64,000 bases of DNA, taken from assembly GCA_951812925.1 (NCBI GenBank), contig OX638370.1:120852897-120916896 (forward strand), read 5' to 3'. Every line of letters begins with the position of its first letter. Positions within the stretch are counted from its first letter, which is position 1. A program made the position numbers and the translations under genes. The notes below the pieces were generated by a model. It ran no database searches, had not been told where the DNA came from, and saw only the letters and a program-made list of their open reading frames with translations. This DNA is from Calliopum simillimum. Taxonomy: Eukaryota; Arthropoda; Insecta; Diptera; Lauxaniidae. This document shows positions 40,401 to 49,400 of this stretch, piece by piece.

Positions 40401-43400
40401 GCTCCGTGGCATTATGCACGCGAGTGTGCCTTCTTTGTATTTTTTATACAGTAGAAACCTGCATATTTGAATTGAAAGTAATAAAATAAAAAATTAATAA
40501 AAGATATAACTCAATTCTTGCAAAAAAATCTTTTATTCGCCTTAGCACACCTATCCTCAATCAAAAAGAATTTTGATGAAAATACCTATTGAAACTGTTC
40601 ACGGCATTACATTTCAGCTGTTTCATAGTTTTAAAATCTGTTCCAAATGAAATACCAGTTGATCGTTTCTTAAAATGAGGTCGAAAAATGGTACATTTGA
40701 AAAAAAAAAAAAACAAACCAAAATAGTCATTTTCAATGTATTAGTCGATGCTGAATCCAGTTTCGGAATGGCACTATCACGTATGGTTTTTGAGATATAC
40801 TAACCTAAATGTTCAAAAACACGGTTTTTGAGGTTATATAGAAATGCACAAAATAATTTTGTTCTCCTCTAGTAAATGCATCGTTAAGCACTATTTTTCG
40901 ACATTGCTTGATTTTGGACATCCTTGTGCGAACTGACTTTGTGGGGCCTTTTCTATGTTGGCAAGCCAATAAAGGGTGATTTTGCAATTCCATAACGATT
41001 GTAAGAACAAAAGGGCCCTCCACCATTTAAACGACTTTTTTAAAGAGACACCTAGTTAATTTAATGTTTTTGAAGAGTAAATTATGGTTTAAGAGCTGGT
41101 GGCAATTACGGCAAGTGGTTAAATCGTCGTAGATACTTACAATACTTGTCATTAAGAAAAATTTAGTAGTTTCTTGATATTGTTGTGACTTTTTCGAATT
41201 AAAGTTAGAAAACTGTCTTATTGCCATTTTATAGCTCTAAAAAAATCCGATGAGGATGATTAATAATTTGAAAGTCACATTTTCTTGATGTTTTTTCGCC
41301 ACTAGAGGCTTCATTGATAAATAAATTTTGATAATACATATTTCTTTACTGTTTTTTTTTTCATAATTTTGCATTTGAAGTGAATATTTTGGGTGGCCCA
41401 CAACCGGTTATAAATTTTTTTTTTGTCGAAAAACAAGCTCTTTACAAAATTTGTTGAAAAAAATTTTTTGTTGAAAAATTATAGAAAAATTGTTTCTTTT
41501 GGTTAGCTACTGCCTCTAGCTTTCCATTGGTACCCACAAGTCCGAAAAATGTATAATTGAATGCAAGTTACGGGCCAAAAAGGAAACCCGGCCCACAACC
41601 GGTTACTTTCCCCTATGTATTGAAATATCTCAAAACTAGAAAATTGGAGTTACCTTGTTGTAGCATTGACGTGGCGATATTGTCTTCACAAAAAACCTAG
41701 TCTACCTGACGCTGAAATCAAATAATTTTTTTATGTCGAGTATCGAAGCACGAAAAATGTCTGCCACTTGCACTTATATTATTATTTAAGCTCAAGCAAT
41801 TTTTTAAAATAGGTGGCAGTCACGATGTTATCACATACAACGACAATATTTTTTTTTTACATCTTTCAAGTGCCGCCATTTTAAAAATCAGCAAAAAATA
41901 ATTAGCAGACATGGCTTACATTGACTGTTTAACTTCAATCTTTACAATTGTCATCTTCTGCTGAACGACGTTACTACAAAATTTTTTTCCACCACCAGCT
42001 TCTTAACTTTTATAGAATCAATCCAGAAAAGTATAATTTTTGCGAACTAAGCCTAAGTACAATAATATTAACAAGGTTTGACTGTATATCAAGTAATTTA
42101 GCTTTTTATGAATGAAATTTTATCCTCATTAAAGGAAAAAGTTTATATTATGTGCTCTTAAATATAGTCAACCCTCTTCGTGCGCCTTCGTGCGTCTTAA
42201 CCCATAATTATACCAGCGACAAAGTCGACTTTTTTCATGTAACGTCATCTGCACTTGTTAATTTTAGTTGCAACATTAAGGCGCTTTATTGCTCAATATG
42301 TTTAACATTTTTTTTTAAACATTTTTCTGTTTGTAACTTTGCAAGGGGGAAGACATCATTTTTATTTTTCTTTTTTAAATTGAAATTTTGTTTATCATAG
42401 TAATTCACACAGCTGCTCTTAAGAATGCCCTCTTTTTATTCAAGACATTGAATTTTTTTTTTTATGTTTTTCAATATGAGATAAGATAGCTACATATACT
42501 TTATACTTCATGGTATAAAAGAGGCCCTCTTTGCCGTCAAACTTGAAGTTGACATTGAGCATCACTGGCAACCCAAGACAAAAAAACACCACCACTCTTT
42601 TTAGTTTGTCCGCAGTGACAATGTTTTTGACTGTTGTTGAGTGTCCCCCTCTCCAATTTGTTTATTGACACAATTTTTTTTATTTTTCATATTCAACAGC
42701 GCATGTGCAACACTGTTCACTGCTTTTGTTCTCAATTAAACGTGCAATATAAGAAACATAAAGTTTTTATTTGCTCCACATCAGACCCATATCTGAAATG
42801 ATGGCGCATGTGTTGTGTTTTTTTCTGTTTCTACAAATGTTTGTTGTTTTCTTGTTGTCTTTTAATATTTTAATTAATTGCATTCATTTTCGCTAAATAT
42901 AGAATTTTTACTTTAATAGTTTTTGTCGAGGACAAAATGTGTTACAGGAGGCTAATTTTCAGCTTGCGTCTTTAGATTTCATTTTAAGATTTCGAAATAA
43001 ACGTATTTTGGCTTTGTGGTGTATTTATCGTTAAATTTAATAAAATTTCTGAAAATTTGCTTTGATAATACGAAGTCCGTTTATAGAGGCTCCTGGCACC
43101 TTAAGTGGCCAGAGATTTATCCACGGTGCTGAATGCTCTTTATAGTATTCATCCAAATGATCAAGGATCGCGGTCAGCACAACATTCCGAAAAGGAGGAA
43201 TTCAGCCAGCCTCAGTGCTAGTACGCTGGCAAAAATTGTATAACTGAAGAATTAAACTAAATTAACCCATTGTAAACTCTTTCTATAAGAACAAATAAAT
43301 CAATAAATAAATATAAAATACTTTGTAATTGAAAACTAGACGTAAATAAATAAAAAATAATATATTGTAAACTGAAAGTTTCGGATTGTCTTTTAGTCGG

Positions 43401-46400
43401 ACCTTGGACTCCGCTGACGCCTACCTAAGCCCAATGCCAAAACAATCGTTATACGACATACATACTAAGTAAACTTGATGATCGGATGTCAAATGGCGGT
43501 GCTATAGCAAGAAGCTTCTTATTTAGAGGTCGAAAAAATATTTTTATCCTTAATGGGTGTTGATATTATCTAGTATACATTAGTAGACATGATTGGGGTT
43601 GTCTGCTTTCAAGGTCTGTCAAACACAGATTAAATGACCTAACTTCCTCAAAATGTCACAGTGGTCTGTTATTAGACTGTTTCCGTTAGCTGTGTTGGAT
43701 TTAAAGTTACTGTGCGTGAAACGTCTCGAACTTATCAAACGGCACTCGTATTAAATCCTAAGTCACTCTGAACTCTAACATATGCACAGTTCTCATATAA
43801 AAACTAACCAACATCTTTGCAACAAAAGGCGGCATAATTCCTTTCAAACATCATACATTTCATATAAACATACTCTACATCATCTGCATCATATTACAAA
43901 ATATGAAAAGTCTCACCATTCTAAATGACGATCGAACCACCCAAGTGACCAAACCGTAGTGCCATAAATTCCCATAACAATCATAAATAACATGAATCAC
44001 AACCAATCAATGATGAAGAAGAAGAACACTTGGAAAAGATCAAGTGGTACTTGATCGGATTTGGATTTGCAAAATCAGCAACAATTAAAAAAAAAAACAT
44101 TTTTCATGAATAACAAAACTCAAATGCAAAAGTAACCAGCAGCCACATAAATCAATATCAGACCATCAACATTGTTGCTCCAAAGCAAAACACTTGAGTC
44201 CAATGCAAAAAATTAAAAAAAAAAAAAAATCAGCTCAAAAGATTAGAAATCTCGAACAGATTGCAAAGACCAGCTCAGATTTCGAACTTTGCTAGTGGAG
44301 AAAAAATGGGGAAAAAATTGCAAATTTGTATCAGTTGATGGAAAAAAAAAATATCAAAACAAATGTACGTAAAAAAAATCGACACATACAGTCGTATATA
44401 TTGACAGTCAGACAGACGGACACACCTGCTGATCAGTTACTGTATGGCAAGAAATGAAAAAAATTACCCGTAATAAATATTTGAAGCCGAGAGCGCCTCA
44501 AGTGTTTTGGAATTGAATTAAAATTTGCATATCAGATTGAGTACAATTCTGGAATTCCGGTAAGCTGTTGAAATATTTTGTTGTTCGGAGAGATATTAAT
44601 GAGTTTTAAACACGTTACAATTAAGTGTTTAAGATTTATGGTTTTACAGGAATTTTAAAGTGATATGAAAATATAATTAATTTGAATACTGCGATAAACT
44701 TTTTATGAAGTTAGTTTATTGACTGTTTTTTGCCTAAGATACAATTTTCTAGGGAAATCTGCCTATATATCATTAAAATTCTCGTAAATGCGAGAGCCTA
44801 CATTGTGTGTGGGCAAAAAATCCACCCTCGTAGTTTTCAGTTGCAGCTAGCGTAGCATGTCTCAAAACGGGATTGTGTTACCAACTAAAATCAATTAGAA
44901 ATTTTTCACAACAGACGAGCCTTATAATCTATACATAAAACGTTCTTGTAAAGTTGAATTTGACCTTGACGTCGGCTCATACAGCTAAGCACCGCGTTTT
45001 TCTTTCATTAGAAATACGGAGTCATGGGTTCGAGTGTGGCTTCTGTCACGCGCTAATGCACTTAGTTCACTGAGAAATTTCCTCGTCCCTATTAATTGTT
45101 CTACTCCATGTAGTTCTGGGTCGACTCCAACTTCTTATCCTTTGTGGATTTTATTCGGGAAAGGTCTCCGGATAGTATGTCTTAACTAACCGTACTTTCG
45201 TTTGATAATTTGCTTGTTAATTGACTATTGATTTGTTATAGCACATAGGCGCTCATTATCTACTAGTTGTTCTAGGCCACCAAATTAAGATCTGAAGTAC
45301 TTTGCTGGTACTTATATTGTCGCTTGCTGAGAATTTTCCGCATTTCAGCAATAAAATTGCTTCACGTATTTCAAGCGGCCTCCAACCAATGGATCTATTG
45401 GGATTGATTTTTCAAATCGTGTCCTTTTGTCGTCATCGTATTATCATTCCGTACCCATTCACCTTCTGAAAGACAGTGGTTGATTGGACCAAAACGACCT
45501 TGTTCGATGGTAGATTTGCTGCCTTACTTAAAATTGAGGTCTCTAGGCCTCCGAGCTTGCCTTAATCACATTGTTAGTGTTCTGGTATTTCTCTCAGGGA
45601 ATAGATGCCGTGGAACAAAACTGTCAAAACAAAACAGGTATCGCCACGGGAAGGCTTAGGTTAGCAATTGTACAGAAGAGGAACGCCACCTTTATGAATT
45701 GTTAGAAGCTTTAAAATTTTTGAAAAATTTCTTATCATCATTATATAAACAAAATTGGTTCATATTCTCTTGATTTTTTGTTGGAAAAATTGTGAGGAAG
45801 AGCAGTGCACAAAACTTTCCTTTTTTTTTAAAAAACGTTCTCACGGCTAAGATTCTGAATCAATTTTTCTGTTTTCAAGTGGGCGATGCCACTCCTCTAA
45901 ATGGAAAAACGTTCTCACGGCTAAACCGCTAAATTGAATTTTATGAAATTTGGTATTGAGATAGGGTTAACACTAAGGAACGATAATATGACCTTAATGT
46001 GTTTAAGTGGGTGGCGCCACCCACCCCAAGAGCAAATTCACAGACATGGTTGCTCATGACAATTTGTTTGCTTAAGTTAAGAGCTGAGTGGTCATTTTAA
46101 AGCCAAATCGAAGTTGTTGAACATCGGCCACAATGCAAACTCTAGTATTTGTAATAACACGTATATGTATCCCTACAATAATATAAAACTTTTTGTCCTC
46201 CAGGTCTGTCAACCAATTATGCCCGATAACACCACCTGTGATGATCCCATCAACGCTGGACGTTATATTGAAGATTTCACTTGCCGCGGTGTTGGTTCCA
46301 CACAACGTATGCTTAAAGAAGTGCGTCTCTCCTTTCCAAGTGGGCATTCAAGTTTTACATTTTACACAATGGTCTACATTGCGGTAAGTACACGACGACG

Positions 46401-49400
46401 ACGCCATAGTGTCTGCGTTAACAAAGTATGAAATTTTGTTGACGCTTGCAATAAAATTTTTCACCAAAATTTTAATTAAAAAAGAAATAAATAAATATTA
46501 TTCTACATAATACAAAATTAATAATTTATTTATATTAAAATGTTTACTTCTCAGCTTTACTTGCAATCACGTATGACATGGCGTGGCTCAATACTGCTGC
46601 GTCATACGCTGCAATTTATGCTGATCATGATCGCCTGGTATACGGCGCTGAGTCGTGTCTCCGATTACAAACATCATTGGTCAGATGTGCTGGCTGGTTC
46701 GGTGATCGGTTCCCTTTGTGCTGTTATTGTGGTGCGTAAAGAATTGATTTTTATATTTTTTAATTTAATTTTCCATGTATCCCCCTATTGAGCGCTGCTG
46801 TATGCCATTTATTGTTTGAAAGACCCCTTAATTATTATGCTAGAAATCCCTTTTACACATTCAAGCATAAATTCCAGCACTTTAGCATTATACATTGCTT
46901 CTGCTTTGCTGTTGAATTTGCCTTGCATTTGCTTTTTTCCCCTATTTGTGAAATAACCACGCCTCCTTTAGTTGTTTTTGTTTTTTCACTTTTATATATT
47001 TTTGTTGCTTTTAAAAAAGAAATCTTCCATGTCTTTCTTCTTCATAATTTTAGTGTCAATTTACTCCAGAGAATTGGTTCAATTGGAACACCGTTTGGCC
47101 CATTGTGGAAAAGAAAAATGATTAAAAATCAAATGAAAAAATTAATTGCATTCAATTTTCATTTAAGCTTAATGTTGGAATTGTATGTAATACGAGAAGA
47201 GAAAAATGTAATATAATGTATGCTTTTGAATTTTCTGATTTTTAATTAAAAATAAATAAAACTAATATTTCCCTTAGCCTCGAAAAGTTTTAGGACTATA
47301 AAACTTGAATCTCTTATAGATCGAGATAAAACAAAGTTTAATAATCTGAAAAATCTATAGCTTTGAAGTAAAAAGTTTTTATTTTCGTTTGCTTTAAAGT
47401 GCTTAAGCTCAGCATATGGATTCCCGTTGTGATAACAAATAAAGGTTTTAATCTTCTTGACTGTAACTCTTGAAATAAAAATTTCAAAAACACAACAGTT
47501 AGGGGAGAATGGGGAGTTGTGCGACAGGTTTTGGTTTCAGGGAAAAAAACTATGAAATTAATTTTTCTTTAGCGTCTCAGTATATAGAATCTCTAGTATG
47601 CCTCAAAACAGAACTTCCGGCTAAAGGGTTCAGTTGAATTTTAAAAAAATCTAATAGTAATGCTTGTTAGCGCAAAAGACGCGTTTTTGGGGAGTTGTGC
47701 AACACGGAGGGAGTTGTGCAACACAGCTTTAAATTAAAGAAAATTACATATTTTGATGAATATTCTTTATGTAATTTATTTGTGAACAATGGGCGTTATT
47801 TCATTTTTTTTTGGGCGTTATTTCCTTGGGCGTTATTTCCTAACGCCTCAAAAAAAAAAAAAAAACAAAGTCCAATTTATCCAATTCCCAGTGAATAACG
47901 CTGTAGTAGCGGGCTGTTAAATTGGCACATTTCACATGTATTGCAATTCTTCAGATTCAGATGGACTTGGAATTATTTTCACTGCGCACTGCGACGGCGC
48001 TTCGCTGGTGATGATTTGACGGCCTTTTTCTTATTTTGTTGCGCAACTCCCCACTTTCTACATATTCAGAATGGCCATCGTGGCATCAAATGTTTAAGCA
48101 TCGTTACCTTCATGAGTTGAAAGGAATATTTTGTATATACTGACCTTTACGATCAGCTTCAACAAGTGACTGAAAACACCGCAAACATAAGAGGCCAACG
48201 AAACTTTCCGACAAATTTTTCAACGCACAACGAAGAGCGACACGAAGACACGAAGAATATGTATTGACGTGACCAGTGCTGGTGAAAAAGTTAGATCGTA
48301 GCGAGACAAACAATTAACAGTAGTTGGACACATGACAGCTACTGTCATTTGACATTCATCGATGTGTTGCACAACTCCCTCTGTTGCAAAACTCTCCAAT
48401 CTCCCCTACACTATAATCATTAAGTCAACCGAAGAAAATAATCTACGGCGTTCAAATAAAATATATTAATGGGACGACAATGAAATTTTGCATGCTTAAT
48501 TAGTTACAGTTAGTTAGGTAAAAATCCAAATGGGCCTGATATGTCAATGGACATTCCCTACATCCCATAGAAAATACCTAAAGAAAAATTTTGTATCCCC
48601 AATATTATGCAACACTTTATTTCCATTATGAACTGATTCAGAAAATTGCTGAAATGAATGATTAGCATGAAATAAGTCGAACTTTTTTTGACTTGAATTA
48701 AAAGAATAGATTCTCACGTTTTATTTTTATAGTTAGAAGTCGTAGCCAACTAAGTAATTTTTCGAATGTTCCAAAAAAATTTTCCTTTCAATAAAAAACC
48801 AAATATTTTATTTTAATTAAAATTGCAACAAAAGTGTCTGCAAGAAATATAAATTGTATACACCACTTAGTTAAAAGAGAGTTTCACACGCACCACCTCT
48901 AACTGAAAAACAAAAATATTACTTTTTAGAAAAAGTTAAACATTTCTCTATAAAACTATAGATTTTAGAATTGTATTGGTCGAAAAAAAAGGCAACAACA
49001 GGGGGTCGGAGGAAAATGTTACTAGAGGAAAAAATAATTCTTGGTTCAATGCTCCCAACTTTTTTTCAAGCATCAAAAATCAAGGAATTGATTTTAACAG
49101 ACTTTTGGGCATATCGAATTCACTCAAAAGGGGTAAGACATCCCATTTGCGGCGATCTCAGACTTGATTGGAAAAAAACTGTTTTTCAAGACAAGAGCAA
49201 GGCCAAGACTTTATTTCCAAGACCAAGACTCAGCAATATCAAAACCAAGACCAATTCTCAATGCCCAAGTGCAAGACCAAGACTGCTATGGTCTTGGTTT
49301 GCTCCTCAATTACTTTTAATGAACATTTTTTATGAAAGACATAAACCAAGTTGCTGTTTAAAATATTCCAAATTCATCATCATCTAATGAAAGAAAAGTT

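Larger units (their letters stand above)
40175..46203 (+). other. wun: wunen intron 3 (about 6.0 kb)
   Basis: GTAAGT to TCCTCCAG. It contains a dispersed repeat near 40690-40880, an unpaired CCCACAACCGGTTA word repeated at 41400 and 41591, a possible LINE 3' tail at 43060-43330 (it ends in reiterated AAATAAAT units), an A/CA-rich block at 43900-44480, a tRNA-like block near 44973-45045 and a GTGGGCG-type repeat at 45860-46030. No exon is seen. Confidence 0.8.

Noticed and set aside
41385..41630. A TIR element marked by CCCACAACCGGTTA and ...TTTCCCCTA
   Set aside because: A right end of the TAGGGG type is visible near 41615, but no inverted left end is present, so no element boundaries can be given.
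46072..46347. 91-residue minus-strand frame over wunen exon 4
   Set aside because: Lies opposite the conserved C2 exon and has no motif of its own.
48971..49387. 138-residue plus-strand frame
   Set aside because: Composed of the 28300/49040 dispersed repeat plus CAAGACCAAGACT words.
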